The position numbers and the translations under genes are program-made. A stretch of 64,000 nt of DNA from Symsagittifera roscoffensis (taxonomy: Eukaryota; Xenacoelomorpha; Acoela; Convolutidae), in NCBI RefSeq assembly GCF_963678635.1, contig NC_087062.1, positions 36,732,052 through 36,796,051 on the forward strand, given 5' to 3'. Below the pieces are notes generated by a model, which made no database searches, had not been told where the DNA came from, and saw only the letters and a program-made list of their open reading frames with translations. Below, piece after piece: positions 23,301 through 38,300 of the stretch. How positions within the stretch are numbered: position 1 is the stretch's first letter; every line of letters begins with the position of its first letter.

Positions 23301-26300
23301 CTTTTGGCTCGCTTTCACGATTTATACTTTAGGCCGATCAGCTTAAAGTTTTCGGAAGCTATTTTGTCGCCATCATGCTCAATTGTTTTGATGGTGACAA
23401 AGAAAAATAGTTTTAATATGGCTTGCTTTCTTAAACTTCCGGCGCAAATTTTTTTAGCAAATAGAGTTTTTGCGGTGACGTAGAAGGGCTCTGAAAATTA
23501 GCCTGATTTGTGTATTGCACGGAGTGGAGTTGAAAAAATGACTTCGATTGGTTGCCCAAATTGATTTTCCGAGCTGTCCTAGAGCATCAAATTTGAAAAT
23601 ATGTCTGTGGTATTGCGGATAGAGGTGGATCTAGGAAAATCTCGAGGGGGGATTTTCTTGAAAAATGTTTGATCTTTTTTCATAAATCACTGTAAGAACC
23701 TTATTTTGACCAAATTTTCTGCGTCTCTGGCAAATGTCCAAAAATATGGGCAAAAATGGCTTTTGTAGGCAGTTTCTGGAAATATTTGACAAAAAATTGA
23801 ATGTTTTTTTGGCGCGCGCTCCCCTTTGACGCCTTTGCAAAAATTAGTATCCTTTGGGGCCTTTGCAAAAATTAAAATCCTTTGGCGCCTTTGCAAATAT
23901 TTTAGGGTCGGTCAGCCAAAAATGAATGTCTTAAAATAGTGCCAAAGGGAGACCATTTGAGTTGGCAAGGTGTCTAATCCCTGAAAAAAAGGAAGTGTCA
24001 GCTACCCAAACCCCCCTACCCCTCCCCCAAATCAAACCCTGACTGCGGATCAGTTGTCAGAGAAAAAAAGCCATCAGATCTCGCTGTTTAAAATGATAAC
24101 CTTTTTCGTGACATTATAATAAATTATAAACAATTATTATTGATTATAAATTTTCCGAAAATCTCTTATAATCCATTTTAATCTCCTATAATCTCTTATA
24201 TATTTTTCTATTCAAATATAATCTATTATAATAGATTATAATCCATTTTTTGTCAAAAATCTTTAAAAGTGAGATGTCATGACGTCACTCTTTGGTTCAC
24301 CTGAACACAAAGTTTTACCACAAAACAAAAGTTTCATAGATATCCCTTCATGTTAGTTGAAAGAATCCCGCGATAGGTGAAATATAACTCTTCTATATAT
24401 CTCATGAAACTAAAGCAGTGTGCTGATACTTTGGTGGTAATAAAACCTAAGATTTGCATCATGAAACAACTATAATCAAGACGAAAAGAAACAATAACGT
24501 TATAAATTTGAATTGATTTGACGTCTACGAAAAGCATAAACAATAAGCAACCTATGTGCAAGGTCGAAGACAAAATAAGCAAACTAAAGGGTTTATAATC
24601 AACTATTATTAATTATAATAGATTTTTCTGCAAAACAAACGAATTAGAAATTCGGATAAAATAAACGACTATAATCGATTATAATGAACTATAATTGATT
24701 ACATTTGATTTCAAAAAAAAAGATTATAATCGATTATTAATTGATTAAAATCAATTTTTCCAAAATTTTTGTAAAAGTGGTACTAAAATCATATTATAAT
24801 TGATTATTAACGCTTGAAACTGGATGCGGGTGGTTTCATATTTACTATGGTGATTGTTATTCAAGCTCATAATTTGTAATGAGCTTAACTCATTGATTAT
24901 TTGAACCTGTTATAGTAATGGTATGCCCAATTTGAAATTATTTGTTTTTTACAATTTTGTTTTTAAAGCCGAGATTTCCGGAGATTTTTTCTGAAAAGCG
25001 TAGATTAAATTTCAATAAGTAGGCCGAAAAGTTTTTGAAATCTTGGGAAAATCTTGAATGTGAAATTATGCCCATCTGCTTTGGAAATTGTCAAAATTCT
25101 TTCAAGAAACTCTTTGCTATCATTACGAGGCCAAACAGTGCCTTTTGTGAATTGTAAGCGGATTCCACAACAAGGACGCTCCCTTTGTTCTTCTTTTGTT
25201 CTCTAATTTTTTCATTTTTCCAACAAAATTTTAACATGTTTAAAGGCTTGTCTCTGGAATCCAGGAACATACAGACACAAAATTGTACGTCTATCCAGTG
25301 CATAGTTTGGCCTCGTAATGATCTTTGTTTTTCATCAAGATTTCTTGAAGAATCTATGATATCTTCTTGATTCTTTGGCAAGAACTTGCCAAAACAGCCA
25401 GAACTTTTTAAAAGTTTAACCAAGACTTTTCAAGACATCAAAGATTATGAGGGTTGAGTTGAATATCTTATGTATTTTGCTACTTCCTCTCAAAACAAAT
25501 GCGGCCTTTATCCTAACCTTGAGTCTCGTATGTTTCAAAAACGAAAGAAGTCGTGACGTTCCTCTCCATCCAAGGTTTTGCTATATATTAAAAATAGGCT
25601 TTTTTCTTGTTTACCATCGTTTAGGAAAATCGTTTCATCAAAAAAATAAATAGGGAGGGACTGGAAAAGAGCAAAAAAATCTGCTTATGTTTGATCCGAA
25701 AGCAATTGAAATTCAAACTAATTACAGGTGAAAAGATCCAGTTCCTGCTCACTGGAATACATCCATTTGTGCCAAGGTATTTCCATTTCGGAAATCTAGT
25801 AACAGACGATATCAATGATATGCAGAACTTTACGTTGAAATTCGACGATTCCTACGACTTACGAGTTATACGAGTGCTCGATCTTAAACGGGACGAGTAT
25901 GTGCTACTTCATTCTTGTTATATAGGGGAAATTTCGAGTTATATTTATAAGGACGAGTATGCATGGATTTTGTCACGCAGTCTGAATATTAGTCCAAAAC
26001 TGATCGAACAAGCAGAAGAAATTTTGTTCTCACGAACTAATATGTCACGAAAAAGTTTAACTCATACATGGTCAAAAATCTGTAAAAACGTTGGCTAACG
26101 ATTTTTCTACAAAAAACTATTTCTACAAGTACTATTTATTTATTTCATCATATTTCATGACATTGATTTTCATTCACACTCTTTTTTAAAGACTCCTTTT
26201 TTGCTCTGCTTTTTTCGCTTCTGTATGTCAGCATTATCGCATTAATTCAGTCCAAACAAGACTGCATGTCAAGACAAAGTTTTCTGCTTTTAGATTGTAC

Positions 26301-29300
26301 TTAAACTTGTTTTTCGGTTTTTCAAAGTGTTCGAAAACATGTGATGAAATTTTCAAAAATCATATAAAATTTGAATATATAATATATTTTCAAAAAATCC
26401 GAAAGTACATTTATAATTTATGGCTTGTAACGATTCGTAACCTCACTTTGCCTCAAATTAATTGAAACTAGCAGGAGCGTCTCCATTGAAGTGATTTCAG
26501 ACACGCTATTTGAAAAAAAGTTCAACAAATTAAACTGATTCGCAATAGTTTTTTTTAGACGCAAACAATCAAGCGAAGAAAAAATCCATGTTTCACACTT
26601 TAAAGTCAATATTTTTTTCATTAACAAAAAATGTTTTTCTCTCAGCAAGCTATTCAAGCAATGAATATGTAAAATATGCTAAAGTTTTTTGAAATGGTTC
26701 GCAAAAAATTAAGGATTTTTTTAAGCAGGCTAATCAAGAGTAAAACAGATTCCTGAAAAGAGTAAACAGCTTTTTTAAGAGTAAACAGATTCCTGAAAAG
26801 TTTTTCTTTAGCAAATTATTGAAACATTGAAACTCAGAATTTTCCTGTCATTTCAATGCAGAAATGGCTTGCAAAAAATTCAAAGTATTCAAGGCACGGG
26901 CACGCTATTCAATTGACGGATTTTCGAATAAGTTATTCAATGGAAGAAACTTTCAACATGTTTCATAGAACAACTTGGCTTGCAAAAATTTAATTTTTTT
27001 TTCAAGCAACTTACTCGAGCGACGCGATGTAACTGTGAATCATTTCAAATTGTGTCATAGAGCTAACTGGTTCGATTAAGTTAAATTCTAAGCAGGCTCT
27101 TCCAGGCATAAAATTTTGACTTATTTCCAAAAAAATGTTTTATGAAAATCTAACTATTTTCTAAGCAGATATTTCAAGCATTAAAATTTTGAATAGTATC
27201 AACTCTTGTCAAAGAGTGAATCAGTTTCCGAATATTTCCTATGCTTTTAGAACCCTACGCTTTAAAAAATTTTGCATTTCTTTTAAACTAAGAGTTGTCA
27301 AAAAAAGTTTTGGAACTAAAATCACAATTCAAAACTACACCCACGCTTGCATTCAACCACTGCTAAAAAAAATTTGAACTTTAAAGTATTTCTTGACTTT
27401 TTTGAAAATTTCTCGGAAAGTTACAAGCTTCAGAAAGTCCAGATTAGCAATGAAAATTGGATTTCTAAACTACATCCACGTTACCATGCAATAACGAAAA
27501 ATTGCATTAAAAATTGTAGAAGATAAATCGTAACCCTACACTTCACCCCAGTTAGCAAGCAAACACGGGTAGAAAGTGTTAAATCCAATTTTTTTTGAGT
27601 AATTTTTGTTTCTGGAACTTTTTAAATGACTATTAAAGATTTCCAAATCTCCTGATTTACAAGATTCTGAAAAGTGAAATGTGGTATGGGAATCATAAGC
27701 TTATGCAACACCTTCCATAAGCATACACCCTCGGGTACGAAATTCGAAATTTAGGTTTATTGTTGATTTAAAATTTTTTTTTGTAGGATTCGTAAAACCG
27801 CTGCTCATATCTTCTCTAGTACAACTTTATGAATGGTTACGTTTGTTTTTACAACCCTAAAAACCCATAGTATGCAACAAAAAGCTCAAACTTGTGTATT
27901 AAAAATTTTAATTTGAAAATGTAATCGATGTAAAAACTCTCAAATTTTCAAGATAAAAACTTTACAAGACAACTTCTCTGAACTTTTGAAACTGACCTAA
28001 AAGAAGGCCTTAAGTTCAAATTGAAACCACTTTGAATTTAAAAAACTTATAGGATTGTTATGTTTCTTGTTTCATTGTCCCTAACGCTTTGTAAAACATT
28101 GTCTCCTAAAAAATAATTGCTCATATTTTACGTCCATAGAGTTGTTGGCGTTGCGTTTAAAAAATAAATTTACAGAGTGGATTGAGCCTGGTCACCATTT
28201 CCGTGGCAATCAGTGTTCGTTCCAAGCAACTTCTTTTTTCAATGAACTTGTTTTCTTAGAACGCATATTGATACTGAACTGAGTATGCGTCTTGATACGT
28301 GCTTCTGCGGTTACCAGAGCTATCTGGTCGTGCTCTTGTCCCGATTTTCGAAGATAACAGAATGTTTATGCTTGGGTTTTTTTTAATTCAGTCAGTTTTA
28401 GTTTTTTTTTTTGCGGAATCTAAAAGGTTTTGTATGATTTTTGTTCTTAGAACTTTTTAAAAATTCTAATAAATATTTCCAATTCTCTTGAATTACAAAA
28501 AGCGTACAAAATTCAAAATTTGGGTCTTTTGTTGATTTTTTATAGGTTTTTAGAATTTTATAAAGATTCGTAAAACCGTCCATATCTTCTAAAGTGCAAT
28601 TTTATGAATTGTTGAGTTTTAGCTTTATTTTTACAACCTTAGTTTGCAAGCAAGGGTTCAAACTTTTGTGTTAAAAATTATAATTTAAAAAAGTTGATGT
28701 AAAACTTCTCAAATTTTCAAAACAACCTCTCTGGACATTTGACCTTGACCGATATGAAGACTTTAAATTGAAATTTATCCACACTTTGGGTTGAAAACAG
28801 CGTTCCAGGATATTTATGTTTTCTGCATCATTGTCTCTAACGCTTTTTAAAACATTGTCGCCTACAAAATTGCGTGCAAAGAGTCTTTGGAATGGTTTCT
28901 TAAATAGATCAAACCTCCGCTTACACGTTAACAGCGTATCGCGCTTTAATGCTCCCAAATTGACCATATTGCCAATCTTGCAACCCCTAAAAACCTTACA
29001 AAAATACTTTTAAGTTTGAGCTCAATACAACAATTAAATTTGGAGGCTATAAAAAACTTCGCAAGGAACGGCTTTTTAAAAAGTTGAAATTTGCCCGGAG
29101 AAAAAAATATCTTCAAATATTCTGTAAGTCTTCGAAAATCAGAACAACCAACCTTTTTTTAAATTTACCACCAAGTTTTTTCTGGCCTTCGAAACCAGTT
29201 GCTCGTGTTTGTTTTTATTTATTAAGACCATTTTTACAAAATTTTGGTATTCGGGGATCGATCTCTTTGTCTGCATGGTTCCAGATGGATATGCACACCA

Positions 29301-32300
29301 CTAGTGTATCCTTGAAAGATTCAGACTAAACTATTCAATTTATACTTTACACGTGTCAAATTATTGTCCCGCGCTACAACACCGTTCCTAATTGAATTGA
29401 GGCAGCGAATTGGTTTTATTGTTTCCATATACAACTCAAATTGTGATATTATCAGCCTAAGACTCATATTTTTACTTTTAATTTACTTAGGTTATTCGAC
29501 CAATTAAAAACTGTTATTCGACCCTACTTAGGTTATTCGACCCTACCTAAAAAAACGATTTAAATCAATTTCAAATTGAATCATATCCAACGATTGTTGA
29601 GTTTTTTGAAACATTTAAATTAAAATGGATATAACTCGAATTAAATCACTTTTTTGTTTATTTGTTTTTTCATTTTCAGCAGTTTCGAGTTTGTGGTGCA
29701 TTTATTTTTTGCCAATATTTACCAGTTGACATCAATGGTGTTCGGTAGCAAAATAAGACGGCCAAATAATTTTGAAAACTCAAAAATTTTCCTGTTTGGA
29801 ATGAATTAAGTTGCCATCTGAGTTATATCAACCATTGTTTTGATTTTTTATTTACGAGTTTGCTCAAAATCTAACTTACGTCGAATATTTTCTATAACTT
29901 CATTGAAGTCTTTTGAGCTCAAAATCTGACTTTTTTTGAACCTTTCTTGATTCGTTACGCAGGTTCTTTCTGTTATTCAATTGCGTATATTTGAGCTCAA
30001 AATTTGATTTATATTGACCAGTTTCTTGATGCGTTACATAGATTTTTGCTTAAACAGATTTAATATAAATCAAACAGACACTTAAAAATATCTGCTCAGG
30101 GGTCTTTAAAATGGATTTAAGTGGAGTTTAACTTGATGCAAATGAATTTCTGTGAATAGGAGATTCCATCCAAAACAATTTAAATTTTAGCTACTCATAT
30201 TGATCGATAATTTTCAAGAAAAAACTTAAAACAATTTAAATTCATTTCCGTTCCTCAAATGTACATTTTTAATCGGTTTAGATTTATTTAAAATCAATTT
30301 AAATTGATCGGAAACCATTTTTTTCAGTTCGGGCTTGCTAATGACAAAATCATTTTTTGTAAGAATATTCTTTGTGATCAAAATCTACCACCTGTGGGCA
30401 TGTATATGGTTTTCCGAGTTTTGTATACGCAATTGACTCAAATTGTGATATTATCAGCCTAAGACTTATATTTTTACTTTTAATTTACTTAGGTTATTCG
30501 ACCAATTGACCAAATAGACCAGTTAAATGGCAGTCGGAAATTTCAAGGCTTTATACTGATATTGGGCTACCTTGCTTTCAACGTGTTTTATGTGAGTTTT
30601 ACGTGTTTTCTCCTGGATAAAATAATTCGCTCCAATATCCATTGAAGCCCCATTTTTCTATACTTTTAATACAAAAATATTAATCAATAAAGCATGATCT
30701 ATGAAATTACCTCAGAAAAAAAACCTGAAAAACAAATTCAGAAAGTGGAATAATACTCTGCAATTAACATTTTTGGACGACAGAAAGCATTACGCACTGT
30801 TTTCAATTGCGCTGTTAAATTATTTAAGAACCTTAAAAAGCTCAATTAATTGTGTTGAAACTATTGCGTTGAAACTATTGTTTGGAGCCGTTAAAAAAGT
30901 TTGAACAGAAATTTGTCCGTTTTGCTTAACCCTAAAGAGTTTCAAGTTTCTAAATAATCTACTGCGGAATTTGAAATTCAGTTTTGAGAAGAGCACTTTT
31001 TTGTCGTCAAAGAGAGTTCTAAAACAAAACAATTTTACTGTGGTCCAAGGGTTTGCCCTCAAAATTGCCTAAAAAAGTAGTTGAAGAAAACAAGCAAATC
31101 ACTATTGAAAATTTCAATAATTCAGATTATGTTTGCAGGGTTTGCCTTGTTTTATTATCAACAACTGACAAAAATGAATAAGGATAAAAAGTACGAAGAT
31201 TGAATGAATTGAGATTGATTTTAGCATGAAAAAATTTTGGAAATATAATAAAAAGATTATGATTAATTAGTATCACTTTAAAATTGATTTAAATTGTTTT
31301 TTAATCCTACCTAAAAAAATGATTTAAATCAATTTCAAATCAAATCATATCCAACGATTGTTGAGTTTTTTGAAACATTTAAATTAAAATGGATATAACT
31401 CGAATTAAATCACTTTTTTGTTTTTTTGTTTTTTCATTTTCAGCAGTTTCGAGTTTGTGGTGCATTTATTTTTTGCCAATATTTATCAATTGACATCAAT
31501 GGTGTTCGGTAGCATAATAAAACGGCCAAATAATTTTGAAAACTCAAAATTTTTCCTGTTTGGAATGAATTAAGTTGCCATCTTATATATAGTTTTGATT
31601 TATAGTTTTGATTTATATATAGTTTTGAAAATCAAAACAAGAGTTATATCAACCATTGTTTTGATTTTCTATTTACGAGTTTGCTAAAAATCTAACTTAC
31701 GTTGAATATTTTCTATAACTTCATTGAAATCTTTTGAGCTCAAAATCTGACTTGTTTTGAACCTTTCTTGATTCGTTACGCAGGTTCTTTCTGTTATTCA
31801 ATTGCGTATATTTGAGCTCAAAATTTGATTTATATTGACCAGTTTCTTGATGCGTTACATAGATTTTTGCTTAAACAGATTTAATATAAATCAAACAGAC
31901 ACTTAAATCGATCTGCTCAGGGGTCTTTTAAAATGCATTTAAGTGGAATTTAACTTGATGCAAATGAATTTCTGTGAATAGGAGATTCCATCCAAAACAA
32001 TTTAAATTTTAGCTACTCAAATTGATCGATAATTTTCAAGAAAAAACTTAAAACAACTTAAATTCATTTCCGTTCCTCAAATGTACATTTTTAATCGGTT
32101 TAGATTTATTTAAAATCAATTTAAATTGATCGGAAACCATTTTTTTCAGTTCGGGCATGCTAATGACAAAATCTTTTTTTGTAAGAATATTCTTTGTGAT
32201 CAAAATCTACCACCTGTGTCCATGTATATGGTTTTCCGAGTTTTGTATACGCAATCGACTTCTTGTCGCTATGGTTTTGAAAAAAAACTGATGGAATATG

Positions 32301-35300
32301 AATCTGGCACGTTAAACCGCTCACATATTTTGCCCACATTTGTTAGGGCATTTTATGTGAAAGATGTTAGGGACAAAAAGTGTGTCGATGACGCAATATT
32401 TGCGTTTTGGATGGATTTTGTTTCTCATATCACTCTCGGTTTTGAATTTAATTTCTCAACTATTTCGCTTCCGAATTTCGACAAGAGTGACGGAGTAATT
32501 GTGCTCGGGGTGGTTTTTAATCAAACTTGGATTTTTTAACTATCCATTTTCTGACGGAATTGTCTAAATTATTCCCAATATCATTCGAAAAGTATTGTTG
32601 GCTCGAGCTGAAACCTGAAATGATATTTCACGTATGTTTGCTTTTGTACAGTTATGGGGCTTTAAAGGTTGGCATTGTAGGCACTTTGGGATAATTGACG
32701 CGCGATGTTTTTTTTTGCGTCAGCTGAGGTTTCACCCGTCTTAGAAATTGCTCTAAATTGATATGAGACATGCTGTTTGGTCTACTTCAAGATGTGCAAA
32801 ATCTTACACTTTGTAATTTATATAGCATTTGGGGGTTTATTTATCAATCCTATTTCAGATTGAACACTTATCCAAAGAAGAGTCAGATGCGAATTGGAAC
32901 TTCAAATGAAGTCGGAACATGGCAATTTTTACCCTAATTCGAGCAGTCTTTTTGTTCCAACTTTCGAAGAAAAAGAGAAATATATATGCATAGGATTGAT
33001 TTTTTTTCTAAAATTCAGACCGATTTTACAAAATTTGGCAGCTTATGGGTATGGACACGGAAATATTCGGATTATGCCAAAACAGTATGCTTGCACTAGA
33101 CTAAAATGCGAACAGCATCGCTGCTCGAGCACTTCTTAGATAGTTTCAATACGCGAATTATTCATGCATGGCCTCTTAATCGTTTCAAATCGACTTGAGT
33201 TCAAAGATAATTGGTCATATTAACTCTACTCAGATAATAGCACTTTTATTTGTTTTTGGCGGTACACAAATTATAGTTAACCAATTTTTTTTTCAATAAA
33301 AGCTGTTCGAGAACAGTTAAGGGGCAGTCGGAGCGTTCAAGGTTTTTCCTGATATACGAGCAGTCTTGATTATACTATTTGAAAAAATCTGAATTCTGTT
33401 CTCAACATCAAAAACTGGTGGTCCTGGATTGTAAAGTTATGGGGGCTCTTTACTGCCATCTTGGGCTATCTCTTAAACTTGTTTTTCCGATTTCAATTTA
33501 TCGCATCGAAAATGCGGGGAAACAATCAGCCCAGAAATTATTCAACTATTAATTAAAGGCGTTGATTGGTCAAAATTATGAGTAATTAGAATAGCAAAAA
33601 AGTATTTTACTTCAGGCGTTAGGGAAAATTAAAAACATGAAAACTTATTTCTGTTTTTTCAACTACAAAGAAACTGATTCCAAATAAGGTAGACATTTTG
33701 TGGGGGTTTCTGAAAATCTTAATTTTATTTGAAAAAATGCTTACCATTACAATGGAAAAAATGTGGCGCAACGTATAGAAAATATTAAACTAAAAAATTT
33801 TTGATGAGCTTCCAGATTTTTTCCAAGTTTGAAAAAAAATCCCGTTTTTTGCAACAAACGTTTTCCAAACTCTGTTGCGGTTAAATTCAAGGACCGCACG
33901 CAAATAGGACAAACTTTAACCAAAGTCCTTTTAAAATTTTTCATTCCTCAAGAATTCCAAAGTGCTTCAGGTTTTGATCCTATCTGTCTTTGATATGATT
34001 GAAAGAATTGATTTCTTTTGTTCTACAGAATGCTTCAAAAATGTTGCCCACCTAACCTAGGCAAGGTCCCTATCAACGCTGCAGTTTGAAAAGTGTCTTG
34101 CGTGCCTCTGCAAAAGATCGCGTCGCAACTGAATAAAGTTTCATCCCACCGATCATAATACAACGTCACTGTGCTTAATCTTGTACTATTTTACTCCAAA
34201 CACTTTAGCGGATGAGAATGCCTTGAACGCGTAGTCAGTGTATCTCGGCACACTGGGCAAAATGTTGCCGAAATCATCCCAACACACCTTGATTTAGCTG
34301 AAGAAAATTAACTGAAGAACTCATCAACTTAAGTAACCTTTTTTATCTTCTCTAGGTTCTGTCAATCCGTTGATTTGATTGCGTAGGTTCTGTCAATCCG
34401 ATGCTGGCTAAATAATTTTTCCTCTCAGTTTTTGTTTTATTGGAAGATTTCGAAACAAAAAAATGACTTTTTTTCATTTAAGTTTTTTCATCTCATTGTT
34501 TCAAGATTTTTGAAATAACTGAAAATTTTGACAACAAGAAATAGCATAAAAATTGATATTGTTTTGGTTGTTTTTTTTTAATAACGGGGCTTTTCCAAGA
34601 AAATTAATTCTCATACATAGCACCATAAGTGTTGCGACGCATGACTTGCATGGTACAAAAAATCGAAAACCAAGAAAAGCGTATCGTGTATTGAGGATAT
34701 GTTTTCGAAATCATTTTCGCATATTAAAGTCAATTTTCAGTTTTTTCAGGGAAAAAATGTAGCCATGAAAAATATATTCCATACATAGCAACATATGTGT
34801 TGCGACGTATGATTTGCCTGATGAAAATTTTTCATACCTTACCAGCAGTCTGCATAATGATGAAAAGTTGTTTTAAACCTAATTTAGTTCAACAAAATGC
34901 TACTTTAACGGTTTTCGAAACAAAGTATGTGCTATGCATGATTAGTCATTTTCGATACAAGCTCGATTTACTTTTTTGATAGACTCCATTCATGGACTTG
35001 TAGGATTAGCAGTTTTTTGAAGTCAACTTACTTTACGAGGCCAAACTGTGCATTGGATAGATACAATTTGGTGTTTTTAGTTCTCTGAGAGTCTTCAAAC
35101 ATGATAAAGTTTCGTGGGAACGATCAGTGAGAATGAAAAAGCAAAAGAAGAATAAAAAAATCGTCCTTGTTGCGGAATTCGCTTACAATTCACAAATTAC
35201 TCTGTTTGGCCTCGTTCGTAATGAACGATTGGGTGATAATTTTTTATATATCGCCCAATTGATTAATAAATTGGCTCTGTTTGCTATTATGTACCTGGTC

Positions 35301-38300
35301 TTTGACTTGGGTCACTGCTCCCGCTAGTCTCCAGTCAAGGTATTCTGGGACAGAGTCCATCTGCTGTTTAGTGAAATCTTTGGGGCCCACCTTCAGTCCC
35401 GTTGGTTTTCCTAAGATAAGCACCCAAATTAAAATCAAACAATTCAACAGTTATTTAAACATTTACATGCAATTTTGAGTTTGCCACATTATTTTCAGAG
35501 GAAGTATGATTTATGTTAGAAGTTACAATTTCACGATGGAATACAAAAATTAGTAAGGGATTTTCTCGTGCATCTAAATAGCTTCCTTTAAATATACTAG
35601 CGTAGACAAAAAACCACTGAAGAAAAATCATTAGCATTAAAAAAATAAGTGTTTAGTGAATACTCTTAGTGTAGTTAATGCATATACTTTCAACACTTGT
35701 GATAAAAAATAACAGTTGAAGGAGAAACAAACCAAACTCTACTCCACTCCCTCAGTCCAACCCCAAACCCCCAACCCCCTACCTTATATAATTCGGCCCA
35801 AACTTATTTAGCTCTTCAGGTAAAAAATTCCAATCTAATTATGTAAAATTCAATTTTAGAACCAAATTACATCATTCCCCTTTACATTGATGACTGGTGG
35901 AAGAACCTTTATTCTGTCCCTGTTGAAATGTAAAATGAAAGTTTACTTCTGTCGTTCTTCTTCCGCAGACCCAAGTAGACCTTCCTGTCATCCTGGTCCA
36001 TATCGGCCATGAAGTTGACCGCCAACTTGTACTTCTTCCCCTGTCTGTTCCTAGAGTGAATCAGTCTCAAGTTCTTCATGTAATTAATCCCTGCTCTTCG
36101 TTTCTCAAACTCGTTATCGTACTGTTTGCCAAAGGCGGATGCAAATTGAGCGTGGGCGTCTTCATATCGGCTGGTTCGCAGTAAGTCGTGCATCGGGTTG
36201 AGCATTATCTGGTGCTCGACCGAGGACGCGCCTATTGTTGCAGGAATTTCAAGTTACATTTACAACTTTTTTTGAGCTCAACTTTTTGAAGTACATTCGA
36301 TCAAATTCAATGAAAATTGTCAAAAACGTGTTCTTAAGCGTGAAAACGTGAATTTGGTGAACATATCATTACGCGTTATTTAATATGTGGTTCGTATGTG
36401 TCTTTACTAAATTACTATTTTACGGTATAGAAATTGAAATTACACTACCCACCGGGTCCAGGGAAGTCTCCACAGGTGGACTCATCAACGATAGTTCCGA
36501 TGTCGAACACAGCCACTGAGATTTCCTCGGAGGTGTAGACACTGTAGACGATCTCATATTTGTCGTAGTGGGATCCGAGAAGCTTGTCGTATCCGAGGAA
36601 CTCGTACGACACAGGTACAGCCACTTTGTTCTCTGAAATAAAAGAATCGGCTCATTTCATAAATGCTCTAATTCAGCATGCAGGTTGCATGGCAGTTTTT
36701 TTCGACGCTCTTTTAAGACTTCTATTTTCCGTCTTGTCATCGAAAATATATATACTGCCAATTTTCACAAAAATGTTTCAAAAATGAGAGAGCATTGAAA
36801 ATTTTTTAATGCGAGCATTAAGGGAGCGAACATTTAAAAATTTTTTCTGTAAAACTAAATACAAAAAAGCATTTTTGATAATTTGCGACCGTATCAGCCT
36901 TTTATACAGTAGTAATTAGAGCAAGCTTGGTTTCGGAAACGCTTTGTTTTTTCCTCACAAACCGGACAAGCTTTTGAATAATGGAAATTATTCCAATCGT
37001 CGAAATTGCTGCAAATTTTTTTGTCTCCACTTTTGGGATACATTAAATCATTCTAATGGTTTATAGGTAAATGCCCTCCTCCCACAGCGCCTTTGAAATT
37101 TTCAACTCAGGTTGTCTCGAAATGGTATGAATATTTCAACCACATTCGTAATAGCTTTTTTCACTTTATAAGATTACGGTTTTTAACTGGCTGACAAGAT
37201 TTGCCCCATCCCAATCTATGGATTTCATGAAAACACATAAAAATGGTTAAAAATACGTTTCCATGGAATGTCATCAGTCCAAAGAATTAATAACTTTCCT
37301 CTGCATACTACAACATTTGTTCTACACGTAGTATTCATCGCATGATTTTATTTAAACAACCTTAATCTATAGAAGGGGCAAGTTTTTCACAAGTCTCATG
37401 ATCCAAAACATTGTTTTTTGTTTTTCTTCATTCTATGATCCTGTAATAATCCTGTCATCAGTTTACCCGCACAGATACCAACCCCTTTAGTTCTGCTTTT
37501 AGGAAAACGGAACATTTTAGCTTAATGTGAATTTTTTATTCAATCAACCTTCGGCGATCGAAACAATGGTTTTCAACAAACTTTATTTTACCCCATTGAA
37601 GATATTGACTAGCTAAAATCAAATGTAAAAAAAAGTATTTTACTTTCGATCTTTTTTGGAAAGTTCTGGGAGTTTAAAAATTGCAAACTTGGCCATGCTC
37701 TAGGCTAAGTTATGCGCGCTTTTAAATTTTTATCCATAATGCTGAAAACGTAACGCGAACTATTCATGCGTGGCGAAGTGTCCCTCGCAACAAAATCTTT
37801 CAAATTGAATTGAGGCTAGCTAATCGGTCGTATTATTTTTGTACGCATCAATTATTTTACAAATTTGATCTTTGATACAGTGCTGATTTAAGTTATCGGG
37901 AAAAACGGACAAAATTTGAAAATTCAAACGCGTTTTTCTCAAATTGGGTTAAATTTATACAAAAACGAAAAGCAAATTTGCTTAGAATTTTCCAGAATTA
38001 AAACGATGCACTTTTTTCTGAAATTTTTAACCAAAATTTTACCCCAAGAAGTGCTCATTTTGGCTTTTTCTAATTAAACATGAACATAATTACTATTGAC
38101 GTCCTCTTGTAAAATATTATCGTGACCATTTTCTCCGGCATATTATTGTTCCGACTTTTGATACGAAAGTAACGAAATATTTGTGCTCGGGGTGGGTTTT
38201 TTTTTCTTCAGACAAGTTTTGACTTTTTAACTAGCCATTTTTGACGGAATTTTTTGATATCATTCAAAAGGTGTTGTTGTCCTGAGCTTAAATTTGAAAA

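Noticed and set aside
25447-25653. Separate small secreted protein starting MRVELNILCILLLPL
   Set aside because: A signal-like start, but it lies in the lipocalin intron just before exon 2, has no acceptor-linked partner and decays at once; an alternative first exon cannot be excluded.
26640-27190. CRISPR-like repeat array
   Set aside because: Repeats are degenerate, unequally spaced and in an animal intron.
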